From contig CM060734.1 of NCBI GenBank assembly GCA_030704615.1, positions 20,648,001 through 20,712,000 of the forward strand: 64,000 nucleotides of DNA. Direction: 5' to 3'. The stretch is from Takakia lepidozioides. Lineage: Eukaryota > Streptophyta > Takakiopsida > Takakiales > Takakiaceae. Of this stretch, positions 41,816 to 52,572 are shown piece by piece. Position 1 is the stretch's first letter. Every line of letters starts with the position of its first letter. The translations under genes were made by a program, and so were the position numbers. Under the pieces are notes generated by a model. That model had not been told where the DNA came from, did no database searches, and was given only the letters and a program-made list of their open reading frames with translations.

Positions 41816-44789
41816 ACAAATCGGAGGTGGTTTGAAAAAGAAGAATAGGGGCTAGGAGACCTCCAGTTCAAAAATAGATTCATTTATATATTTGGGAAAA
41901 GAATTAAAATGTACAAGGACTTATTTAAATTCCTACCCATCTTGGAAGTCATTATCACTATCCTCATCATATCCATGACTGTCCTGCACACCTTCCACCC
42001 CCCTCATCTTCTTTGTCATGCCCAGCGGACTGATTGTTGGCTACGCTTTCAAAGATCCCGTCTTCCCCTTGAGGAATTGACCATCTGACTTTCATTAGGT
42101 CGTCGTCCTCCTGGTCTGCATCGCTCTCTTCCATAGAATCGCATACATACTTTCGGACGCGTCTACTTGTTTGAGCTGCAGCCAACTCTCTCTGCTTCCT
42201 TCTCTCCTCTCTAGCCCTATCCAAAATCAGCTCTACTTTACTGGAATTCTCACATCATCTAATTGCTATCCTTGCAAGTTTAGCTGCATAACTAGGAAGG
42301 GAGTAGTCCTTCACTGGGCTCTTGAGAAAGCCCGACCTGGCAAAGAACGGGACATTCCTTATGGATGCGAATGGAGGCGCCATTGATTTTGACGCAGATC
42401 TTGGAATCCTGCACATAATAATCAGTTTTTCAGACCAATGAGAACCACAAACCAACATTGACAAAAATGAAAGTATGACCCAGAAGGCTTTGCAAACTTA
42501 CAATGATTGCACTCACTTGTATTCCGGGTTCTCCTCAGCATCAATGTTCACTGTCTCCTCCTCCTCATCCGAAGAATCCTCCTTGGAGTCATTGGCTGCG
42601 ATGGCAGCCTTCGCCGGCAGTCGTTGAAGCCCTTCCAAGTGGGATCCCCACACTGCTCTGTCCTCCTCGAAGGCAAAGACGTGCTGGTCGAAAATCCAGC
42701 CAGCCCACATTGAGGCACCTGAGACAAGGACATTCACTCATTCTGCACACATGGCTCTTAACATACTGGACAAATTGAAACTTCATATAACAAAGCGGTA
42801 CCAAAACCTGCATACTTGTCCCACAAGTGAGGTCGAGCACTCTGCCCTCCAGCGAGCTGCAGGTCTCAATAATGGTTTGCATGAAGGCAGGGCTCCGAGT
42901 CCGTGAATACCGCAGGGGATCCATTGAAGTGAGGCAATGAGGGAGGAGTTCCTTGGGAACGTTGTTGAACAGGACGTCGTAATCGATGGGGTCACAGTTG
43001 GGGTCAACCAGCAATCCATCCTACCGGAAACCAAAGGTCGAGTTCTTCTTCACAAAGCAGTAGGCATCGAATTGCTTAGTCTGCAAACACAATGGAAAAC
43101 ATTCAGAAGGCGAATTCGTAACCGCATTCAAATCACCTTTACAAATGCCATCAGGTTTGTGTTTGCCAATGTGGTAAATACCTTCTTCCCCTCCAAGCAA
43201 AGGCCCAATGTGTTGATGCACGTCCACTTCTTCTTCAAAATTGGGACGACACTCTTGCGGGTCCACTTCGCAATTCCTTCCTCTGTGTTTTTGCCTCTGC
43301 TGGCAAGGACAAGCACACACCCTCTATCATCCAATACCATGTGGGCTAGCCCAAATCTTTTTTTCCAAAAGTCCTCAGAGTACCTGTTCCAAGATGGCAC
43401 AACATCCAGTCCTTCCACAGGCTCTCCATCAGGAATATCCAAGATGATCATATCACAAGACTAGTCGGTATGTTTTCCACCCCTCATGCAATCCTTCCCT
43501 GCACATGTCCTCTCAAAGAACTGCACTATTTTACAAATCCTGGGGTGTTGTTAGGCTCTCTTGCAGCCGCCTTCTTTAGAGCTTCGCCTTTCAGCCCCTC
43601 CATTGGCTTGATATGTGCCAACTTGGTGGCCCGGCCATCCAATGCCGCCAAAAAACTCTCATTGGCACACTCTACTATTGTTTCTGGCAACACTTTCGGC
43701 CTCCTCATTTCCATTGGTTCGAACGGATGCCCCCCCGGGGGGTTGAAGAGTGTCTTCTTTGCTGAGCCAGTTCTCGTGCCTTTCGCCACAACAGCGGCCG
43801 CATGGGATTTCTGCTGGGTTTCTCGGGGTGGGCTTGTTGCAAAGTCCCTATCTTCGCCCTCGTCTTCAGCCTCTTCCTGCTCCTTATGTTTCTGCTTCTT
43901 CGTCTTCTTTGGAGTCACAACTGCTGCTCCTTGCTAGCGGGTCCTCTTCTTCGACCCCTTCTATTTGTCCTGCAAGGCCGCATCCAACGTCTTCTGTGCC
44001 ATCTCAGCTGCCTTTCTGGATTCTTCGAGAGCAGCGGCCTCCTTTGCCTTTTCCGGCCTACCAGGGACACGTTTTTCTCTTCTCTTCTCCTCCATTTTCG
44101 CGTATATCTCTTTCTTCGATTCATCAATAAGTCCACCCGACATGTCTAGGTATCAGGGGCAGCCAGCGAGATGCTCAGCATGCCATTGCTTCTGAATCTC
44201 TGGTGTGTAGACACAGCTTCCGCCCGGAGTGCTCCAAGCCATGAAGACGGGGGCTCCCGCTCCAGGGCCCCGGTCTTGACTAGGACGTATTTCATATACC
44301 TGCAACATACACCACATGCGTCAGCACAGTTCTTCAACAATGTCTTCGCAGAGTGCAATCCGCAACAGAAAGTGCCAATGCGGTGCCGCATTTCCCAGGC
44401 ACACCTCATATCCCCGGTTTTGCCTAAAATGTTGGCAGTGGTTACCTGTACACAATTCGCATGGCTGCTTTTCCCGCCCCCTCCTGATGTGTGAGCTCCA
44501 CGCTCCTTCTTGTTGTCTGCAGCTCCCTGGAGAAGAGGAAGTCCTTGTACGCACATCTGTAACGTGTCACATACTCTTCCAATGTCTGTGTTCCATCCCA
44601 CTTTACGTACAAGTTGAACAAATTGTATGGAGACCCACTTGCTCCTTCGCATTCGACATTACCTGCGTTTATATTGATCCATTGTCACTGACCCGTTCGT
44701 AGAATTCATGCCATAAATGGAAATGAAAGGAAGTACCTTGAATTACCTGGAACCACCAAGTCATGCGGTTGAGCCACACATCCACGATT

Positions 44790-44856
44790 TCAAACACAAG
44801 ATTACTTCCGATTCCCTGTGGATCAATAGCTACAAGAAACCTGCATGGGTAGATGG
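44790..44856 (+). repeat. OSB PDF-motif fragment inserted in an exon
   Basis: The plus strand reads DFKHKITSDSLWINSYKKPA in pieces, identical in style to the dispersed PDF units. It splits a minus-strand exon of the ParB/methyltransferase gene between PLKN and VDVWLNRMTWWFQ. The insertion is only about 67-80 bp with no clear target duplication. Confidence 0.6.
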
Positions 44857-45633
44857 TTTTTGAGTGGAAAACACCACATGGTCCTTATACTCTCCGATGC
44901 ATTCCAGATTGATAGCCTGCCCCTTGTCTGCCATTTCCGATCCAATGTCAAGAACAGGAAGTACAGTCCCTGTTGCCAAAAAGGAAATGCATCCAGTGCA
45001 ACCTCACCTTCTCTTTTGCATCCACACATGCCGTTGAAACGTGATGCAGTTTCTCCAACTGCATGGTCGGGTTTATGGCCCGCAAATAATGTTTTGCAAC
45101 ATCGGGGATGAAGTCCTTTCCAAGAGCCGGATCTGCAATGGCCACCAGCTTCACAAGCTTTGACTTGTATTTGATTCTAGACTTCACCCCGGCTTCCTTC
45201 AAGTGGTCCGTCAATGCTTGCAATGTTTTGGGCTGCCCCTCGACACTTTCCATGAAGAAGCGTTTGGCATGGGCCAAATCCAGCTTGTTGTTTGACTGCA
45301 AAGAACAAGATGCACAAACATTACATTCGATACATGTGGACAGAAGACAGGAAATTGGGGAAGGCTCAGGCGAGGAAAATGGGAGCATGACTTACTTCGT
45401 ATAGCACCTCTACCATTCTATCCATAGTGAGCCAATACCATGTCCGGTCTGTTTTAGCCATGGCTTTTTGAATGAGCTCGGGATCTAGGAGGTCGGCAAA
45501 TAGTTGCGGGTTAGTCAGACCAGTTTTCCTCACCCTGTACTGCATATGTGCCATAGGGGTATGCACGTATTCATTTTCAGTGACCCTGCAAGGCCCATTC
45601 TCCAATTCAGTCCACTGATAGGTGGAAACAAGA

Positions 45634-45697
45634 CTGATTGAAATTGGAATGCGGCACCGCATTTCGGGATTCAATGGGATGGGAATGAGAATCTTAC
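45634..45697 (-). other. 64-bp intron made largely of one palindrome unit
   Basis: GTAAG donor (45,697) and TCAG acceptor (45,634) bound a 64-bp intron. Joining them keeps the frame (MADLNS, then LVSTYQWTELENG). The palindrome (GGAATGCGG, CA, CCGCATTTC) fills 45,646-45,665. Confidence 0.55.
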
Positions 45698-46164
45698 GAG
45701 TTCAGGTCCGCCATAGCATTTTTCAGCAAGGAGGAGTCTGCCGCCTTGACCTTCAGGATGACACACTCCACCATGTAATGCCGGCCAATTTGCTTGGCAT
45801 GGTTCTGCTTGATGTACTCCCACCATGCTAGAAGACGATGATTCCTGTCCCAGACATAAAAATATTTTGCCCGACATATGCCCGAAGTCTGGATCACCCT
45901 TCAGCAATCCCTCGAATTCTTTGTTGCGAGTGTGCCAGTGGGGATCCCATGATGACAATTCTTCCGTTGTGGGTCCATGCGATTCACCTTCCTCATTCTC
46001 AATGGAAACGTAGAAGACGGAAGAACCCACATGATACCCTTCTCAAAATGCAAACTTCAGCTTATCCACATCCCATGGGAGAGCCTGCCTGACGATGGGG
46101 AGGGAGACCATGCGATAGAGTGGAATTCGCAGTGTCCGAGCGAAGACCCTGCTCCCCAGAACTC

Positions 46165-47540
46165 TGCCAATGCTGCTGTGTTTCATCCGCAATCACCTCC
46201 ATCGACCCTCCTCTCACCACTACCACTCTGACCGGAACCTAATCTCTGCCATAGTTCAAATTGCTATCTCCATAAACCAGCCCATCCACTTTCTTAAAGT
46301 TCGCTCCCACACCGGCATCACTGGCAATGAAATGGCTGACTTCTTTGCCCAACGAGGTGCCACCCAATCCAAGGTGGACCCTATGTCGGATCCCATCCAT
46401 GTTGCCCATACCTACCCCTTCTGGTTCATCCACCCCGTTCCAGGCCCCACGGAGCCTCGCCCTATCCGCAATCTCTCTACCACCCTTACACGAGAAGCCA
46501 ACAAACAAGCCTCCTCCTCTGCAAGCCACACTAAGCTACACGTCCAGAAATGGATGCAATCCGATGTGCTACACCATAAGCTATCTAATCACTTCTGGCA
46601 CACTAATCTCGCCACCGATGCCCAAATAAAACAGACCCTCAAATTCAGATATGCACAATACATGGGCCACCAACGTAAACATATCTTCTGGCCTCACCTC
46701 TTATCTTCCCCCAAATTGACCACTTTGTGCTTGCACCCACTCTACCCGTGACACTTGGCCCCATACTCAGCCAATGCACATCCCATCATCCATGGCCTCC
46801 GTGTCACTTGAGATAACCATGATGTTTGGCACATCCATAAGCTACTCCTACGTCGACCTGAAACACGTTGGTTTTCACTTAAAATGCGGGGACCTATTAG
46901 GGTAGGCCCCCTGACCACACTATACCCTCATGGCTTCTGCCCTGTTCATGCCGGCCACCCTCACCCTGCACATGCCCCGCCAGACTCTATCCTGACATAC
47001 TTCTAGTCCACGGGTTGCCCATGAATGCGCCTCCGCCTAGCATTCCATCCCCAAACCTCACCATACACTTTATTGAATTCACATATTGTAATTACCGCTA
47101 CCCTAGCTCCTCCACATTGGAAAAACGTCAAAAATACGCTCCGTTCATCCTAGCCATTCGCCGTCATGGCTGGTCCACAGGCCCCCTCACAATCATTACT
47201 GCCGGCACTAGAGGCGGCATCCACAATGCTAGTATCTCTGCCCTTCACAATAACTTCAAAATTCCTACATTCCCTGTACACAAATGCTCCACATGACTGC
47301 GATACGCTCCCTCGCTGCTATTTTTACCAACAAAAGGCAGCTTGAATCCCATATCTCTTCAAGCTCTTGAAACTCCGTATCCCCCTGGGGTACCTTTCCG
47401 AGCACCTGTCCCCTGAGTTATAGGGTGCCCTCCGGGCACCCAATAGTTTTTATATAGGGCCCACCCCCAAAAGAGGGCAGTAGCCGCAAGGCAAAGTGGC
47501 TCTTAGTTACGCCGGCCGCAGCCGGAGTCATCTCTCTCTC
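46165..47540 (+). mobile_element. LINE 3' fragment with RNase H
   Basis: From about 46,178 the frame reads FIRNHLHRPSSHH, then IHFLKVRSHTGITGNEMADF (the last RNase H Asp), then HPFWFIHPVPGP, REANKQASSSASHTKLHVQK and a C-terminal block to 46,751. Degenerate coding continues to about 47,300, and a 3' untranslated region (GGGCAGTAGCCGCA, TCTTAGTTACGCCGGC) to about 47,540. The same order occurs on the minus strand at 56,252-53,720. The 5' part of the LINE is absent and the junction cuts the ParB-like gene. Confidence 0.75.
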
Positions 47541-48100
47541 TGCTGCTGTGTGTCTCCTCCAACATGGCATCCGCTGCACTCTGGAATTCCTCCGGCGACA
47601 TATCTGGAGGTGGAGGAAGGGGCTGATCAGATGGAGCACCCCCACCCGTACCTGTAGTTTGGGGAATGACTGCGGGCAGTTCTCGCATTTGAAAGGCATC
47701 CTCCACACCTTCCCTGACAATACGAAGTTCTTGCAGAATGCTCCAGACGTTGATCAGCAGCACCCTCGTTTCAGTCTCAAACTCTTGCAGGAACTGGGCT
47801 TCAGCCCTTTCGTCAGTTAGACTCAGAATGGAAATGCGGTGCATTTCCGTCCGGACTCTTTGAAAGGAAGACCTCGGAGTCTTTTAGGGGTCAGGAGTCT
47901 TTTGAAGGAAGAGTCTAGAAGGTGGGCATAGCCATTTGTGGCATAGCCGTTGTGCACATAGCCGTTCTGGGCATAGCCATTATGGGCCAGAGAGGGGCAC
48001 TTGCATTGCAAACCTGAAAGCAAAAGTATTTATGGTCCTCCTCTCGCTCGTCCTCCACTTGTTCGTCGAAAGCGCGCTTCTTTCTAAAGTTACAAAATGC
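47503..48100 (-). CDS. unrecognised minus-strand gene fragment
   Basis: A 113-codon frame (47,844-47,503) contains AEAQFLQEFETETRVLLINV and QELRIVREGVEDAFQMREL, with a Pro/Gly linker (QPLPPPPDMSP) and EEFQSAADAMLEETHSSRER. It looks like a helical C-terminal exon. Upstream on the same strand are KKRAFDEQVEDEREEDHKY and a 15-bp tandem repeat encoding NGYAQ-NGYVH-NGYAT-NGYAH. The family is not recognised. The 3' end overlaps the LINE tail. Confidence 0.3.
47925..47985. repeat. 15-bp minisatellite, four copies
   Basis: CATAGCCGTT-type units; on the minus strand they encode four NGY[A/V]x pentapeptides. Confidence 0.8.
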
Positions 48101-48154
48101 AGTCATGTCATCGCACCAGCTGCATTTGCGGACGAAGTGGAATTCGACCCTCGC

Positions 48155-48724
48155 AATTGCGAATCCCGGAGCTGGGAGATATTATGGTGGAGTTGGAGTT
48201 TAGTGAACCGACGCGCATGGTGACGAGTTTCCGGGAAGTTCTGGGATTCTCTGTGGGTGAGAGCCGGAACTAGACAACAATGGATACTTGTTGTGCGAGA
48301 CAGACCTGGAAGACGAAATGTGCGTCTCTTCATGATGAGATGTTGTTGTGGGAAGATGTTGAGGTCTTACTACCATGCTTACACCCCACCTCCACAGTAC
48401 CTACTACCGGATCGGGCTCTTGAGTTGGTGACTCACTTTTCTGGGCCCGGGAATATATTGCTGATATTGAGGGAGAATCGGAACAGGTTTGTGCTGGACG
48501 TACGCGAATATCACGACGATGTAGATGATCTCCCACCTCGCCTGGAATATTTGCATGTTTTCACGAACCTCACGAATATAGATGTGTTGTATCTTCATGT
48601 GCGCCATCTCCATCCAGATATCGGCAATGGTGACTAGACCAATACAGCGCCACTCCTCATTCTGGACCTGTTTTTTCACGACTCTGTCGTTCGTGTTGTC
48701 GATATGAACATAGTGGGATAGGCA
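48155..48724 (+). pseudogene. GDxxV-family protein fragment, copy C
   Basis: The order is the same as copy A: LGDIMVELEFSEPTRMVTSF, a frame change, WILVVRDRPGRR, then an uninterrupted run through LELVTHFSGPGN and RFVLDVREYHDDVDDL to a TAG at 48,635-48,637, where copy A has CAG. Reading continues beyond it to DMNIVG. The 2-bp insertion that breaks copy A near 1,905 is absent here, so copy C preserves the central frame better. AATAAA is at 48,876-48,881. Confidence 0.5.
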
Positions 48725-49079
48725 AATGAACGGGGCATTGTTCAGGAGTAACATTCTTAGGGGTGTTTCATGGGTACCGGCTGTGGTGGTCCTGTACGAG
48801 GAGTTTTCTTATGTCCTCCATTTGGGGAAAATCGTATTTTAGAGAGGAGAGATGCTCTGACTTGTTCCCATCCAAAATAAATAAAAGATTTTGGTGAAGT
48901 ATGGAATCCTCTTGTGAATGGTCATGTCCTCAGCTTTTTTTAGTACTCCGTGTGGTAGTCATGTGTTTTTTGAATGAGGTCTGCAAGTTCTTCAGTCTTA
49001 TGTAATCGGAGTTCTTACTGATTGAACATGTGATTTCTTACAGTCTTACTGGTTCAACATGTGTTTCACAATTTCGAAA

Positions 49080-49430
49080 AGTACATCCGGGACGGAAATG
49101 CATTTCCGTTCCACCATGTCCTAGGCGGTACAGTGGACGGAAATGCGGTACCGCATTTCCGTTCCACCATGTCTTAGGTGTCTCAGTGGACGGAAATGCG
49201 GTACCGCATTTGTGTTCCACCATGTCCTAGGTGGTACAGTGGACGGATTTCCGTCAGCTGTCTTCCAAAGGAAGAGCCTGGACGGAAATGCGATACCGTT
49301 TGGTGTCACAGTGGACGGAAATGCGGTGCCACAGAGGACGAGCTCGAACGGGAATACAACACCGCATTTCCGTTCTGGCATGTGCACACTGATGCTTTGT
49401 CTCGGACTGGACGGAAATGCGGCCTCTCTT
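49080..49430. repeat. palindromic minisatellite array C
   Basis: The most regular array: units of about 57 bp in which GTTCCACCATGTC-TAGG, then AGTGGAC, precede the palindrome. At 49,139-49,160 and 49,194-49,212 the centre is TA, making the first a perfect 22-bp palindrome. Later units (49,255-49,430) degenerate to half-sites. Confidence 0.85.
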
Positions 49431-49545
49431 TACGACCACAACTTCGTTGTCTACCTGTTTTAACTAACATTCCTGGCATTTGTCAGTGTAAACGTTCATG
49501 TCTGCCTCCATAAAAGTATGACGCCTCCTGAAAGGAGCGTAACTT

Positions 49546-50157
49546 ATGGTGTCACTTGAGGAGTATATGATACAGCCAACAGCAGAAGTGTCATGTCAGT
49601 TCACTGACATTGAGCTTGAAGCACTAAATGAGCTTGAGGAAATCTCCCAGAAGTGGTCACACTCCAAGCGAAGTGTGGCAGCACCCCACATCAACATGTT
49701 GACCAGGGGGAGTGCAAACAAGGCTAAGATGAGGGATGGGGTGTTTGTTCTGCAGCAACTCACCCAAGGTGTTAGTAATCCAAAGAGCAAACACAGGTTT
49801 GGTGATGAGGAATGCATTGGGATGGACAATATCTACAACTCAGCAGGGTTTGAACGCCAACCAGACATATCCATGGAAGGGTATGACAAAATCAAGGAAG
49901 AGGCAAAAACCCATAGCCTGGACGCATTCACTGAAGACTGGGCAGACCTACAGATAAAAGAAGATAGCTCGCAAGAGACGGAGAATGAGCTAAGTGAGAA
50001 AATTGAGTAGGAAAGGGTGAGGCCCGTGACAAAAAGAGAACAGTTGGAGCTCATTCAGAAGGCAGAAAACGAACACGACAAATGAGAGAATGATGAGAGG
50101 GAGTACACACCAACAGTTCGTGAAGAGACAACACCAGATATATTGGACGATGTTCAG
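49546..50157 (+). CDS. unrecognised exon (about 200 codons) with two in-frame stops
   Basis: Reads MVSLEEYMIQPTAEVSCQFT, DIELEALNELEEISQKWSHS, MRDGVFVLQQLTQGVS, HRFGDEECIGMDNIY, then an acidic, helical region. TAG at 50,008-50,010 and a TGA near 50,082 interrupt a frame that otherwise continues to a good donor (GATGTTCAG then GTAATG) at 50,157. The family is not recognised; the composition suggests the linker region of a retroelement polyprotein or a host nuclear protein. It starts 40 bases after the end of the segmental duplication. Confidence 0.35.
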
Positions 50158-50159
50158 GT

Positions 50160-52180
50160 AATGCATTACCTTACATTTGGCTCTGTCAATGAGTACTTTT
50201 CAACACTTCAATTGCAAATCATTCCACATCTCCTCTGATTCTTCAACAGAAAATATAAATTCAATTATTCTTCTTTTCCTTCTTTTCTTCACACGTGTCG
50301 AATACAATATTGCAGAACTAAACTACCATTGAGGAATAAATCTATTGTCCTATCTTCTTATTCCCTACACTTCAATCACCCTCACACACACTATCTGGCC
50401 GCAGCTCTTTGGCTCAACTGACATCGATCAATGCAACGGTAGCACAGTTATAGCGAAATTGGTCCAACAACTATTATAACCGCTTCTAACTTCCTCTATT
50501 CATCCAGAAGTTTCATCCAACACTGTCATCCAATATCGAATAGAATCAGGTTATTCAACATCACAAAGTATCGTGAAGAACTGTCATATCGCAGCTACAT
50601 CGATGGTATTACGAAACATATTGGCCGATAATATACTAAAAAGGCTTAAAATTGAAGCTCAATTAAAAATTTATATTATTCTAAAAATAGTATGAGCGAG
50701 GTACCCGCGCGATGCATTCCAGTGCCACATGGTTTGTCAATCCCGGAATCAGGGCGTTGTCATTCGACCGGTCATCTCTCTGATGGGATGCCACGTTCTG
50801 CAGGTTCGCTATGTTTTCCAGCGATACAACGTCCTCCGGATGGCAATTCCGTTGCCAAGGTTCCCATGGTCAGACACACTAATCGCCAAAGATGGGCTTT
50901 CAAATATCCGAAGCCGGTTTACAGTCTGAGAGCTATACCTCTTCCTAACTTCCTGGAACATGTCGTTGTAGCGACTCCCAATGTCTTCTTTGATAAAGAA
51001 GCCGTCATCCCATCTGGCTTGCTCCGATAACTACTCCGCCTCTGCCATTGCTATATTCCATTTTCTTTATAATTTTCTACTATGATTTTTTACTAAACTC
51101 AATAAAATGTATACTAATGTACAGAAAATATGCTATCCTAAATTATAATCCAAAAATTGATCGACATAATATGGCGACCAATGGGGAACACTTGCCCCAA
51201 GTGTACAGAACCCAAAATCTCTAGTTGCATTTTCTAAACTGAAATCTAACAGTGACCCTACTTATTGGTTGTACCGATATACATTGTTTTGACATATGAC
51301 TTCTTTATCAAAGAAAGAGAAACAGATCACAAAGTCTCAAAACCATCCACCGTCCTCTATAGAGAGAGTTTGAGTTCCAGATAAAAACATTTCAGAACCA
51401 TCCATTCTCCCCACCGGCCTGGGTTTGAATCCCTAGATGATGAAAGAAGATATGGTCTGTGCCAGATTGGTTATTCTAATTCTACTACGGTCTTGGAAAT
51501 ACTTTGAGCCTGTGCTCATATAAGATTGGATACTTATGAGCTTCGGAGGACCCTACACCGAAAAAGACCTTGACTCTCGGCCAGGCTAAATAGCAATGGA
51601 AAATGATTGGATACTATGATGACCCTACTCAGACTATTTCTACTAGAAAAGGTCATAGGCCCTTCTGGGTTTTCCTGTACCTGAAATCTCTGGACTCATG
51701 TGAGGGGAGCAGCAACCACTGCCCGATAATCTCTCCTTTTACCCCCTCACTGTTTTTTTGTTTTTTTAACTTTTCTCTCCCTATGAGATACTGCAGCGGG
51801 GTGGAGATATTGACAATAGATTGGAAAGAAGGGTACAAGGTTAGAGATCCACGTTTAGTAAGTCGAAGTGTTCCATGCAGGGAACATCGGTACACTGGCA
51901 GAGTGTTTGTTGCAGCAAACACTATATATGCACATGAGATATGATTTGGAACTGAAGCGCCTCACCACCAGTGGGCATGCATTTTTTTAAAGAAAATGAT
52001 CGGTAATAATGCATGTGACATATGGATGCAAAACTGACGTCGTTTTCAACCTGTACAAGAATCTTTTTCACATGTACATAAAATGAACACCAATTTCAAT
52101 GGAATAGAGAATATTGTTATTACCTCCTCCAGAATTTGAATCTCGGGTGGATTCTGCATTTGATCAAGAGCCATGACCTC
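50160..52180. other. no gene recognised
   Basis: AT-rich. A 112-codon frame at 50,692-51,030 and a 113-codon frame at 51,603-51,944 have no recognisable motifs. The first could be an exon (CHSTGHLSDGMPRSAGSLCF), but it is unsupported. Confidence 0.3.
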
Positions 52181-52183
52181 GGT

Positions 52184-52560
52184 CTAGCCCTCTTGTTCTT
52201 CAATCATTGGCTCCTCAACCAAGTTCTTACCGAACTCATGAAAATTGCCAATCGTTGGCTTTAGTTGATTCATGGTGTGAAGTGGAAAGTAAGCCATGTT
52301 GAGCCCAGAACCATACCTGACCCTTGATGTCTTTGTTTCCGTATCAACTGTTGCCCCAAACTTCTGCAAGAAATCTAGTCCCAGTAGCATGCTGTATGTG
52401 TCAGTATCCACTACCATAAAATTGATCCTGTTAGTTAGTTTTCCCACAGTGACCTTTAATTTGTCAAGTACGTCTGTAAAGTTAAAAATGGTGGCCCTGT
52501 ATCACCCACCAGTATAACTCTTCCCGTTCCCTCTTGATCATACAACTTGTTAGTCCGGTT
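52184..52560 (-). mobile_element. retropepsin fragment of a Ty3-like element
   Basis: The minus strand reads LYDQEGTGRVILVGD, then (after a stop) NFMVVDTDTYSMLLGLDFLQ, KFGATVDTETKTSRVRYGSG. The I/L-L-G-L-D-F-L word and its surroundings match the C-terminal half of retroviral-type aspartic proteases. The catalytic DTG is not visible. It abuts the 0.6-kb dispersed repeat, which may be its flanking non-coding region. Confidence 0.6.
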
Positions 52561-52572
52561 TCGATGCTACAT

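Larger units (their letters stand above)
41967..46130 (-). pseudogene. ParB-like / beta-class methyltransferase-like fusion gene, copy 2
   Basis: Minus-strand exons with good splice sites: about 46,130-45,698 (DVDKLKFAF; WDPHWHTRNKEFEGLL; then, after a one-base slip, FYVWDRNHRLLAWW), 45,633-45,396, 45,295-45,008, 44,969-44,748 (interrupted), 44,662-44,446, 44,299 to about 43,530 (charged coiled-coil), 43,460-43,137, 43,080-42,816, 42,718-42,517 and 42,408-41,967. The DxNHR-x-x-A motif has the form of ParB/sulfiredoxin domains. CDMIILDIPDG (DPPY-like motif IV), LAHMVLDDRGCVLVLA, then RVLDLTCGTSASMWAG (motif I across an intron) and HVFAFEED (motif II) follow the order of beta-class DNA amino-methyltransferases. 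Motif IV has DIPDG instead of DPPY, so activity is doubtful. There are in-frame TAG (43,961, 43,934, 43,021) and TGA (42,255) codons. The 5' end is cut by a LINE. Confidence 0.6.
48125..49508 (+). repeat. segmental duplication, copy C (partner 1,600-3,065)
   Basis: See the 1,600-3,065 entry. The duplicated block ends in both copies just after AACGTTCATGTCT. Confidence 0.8.
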
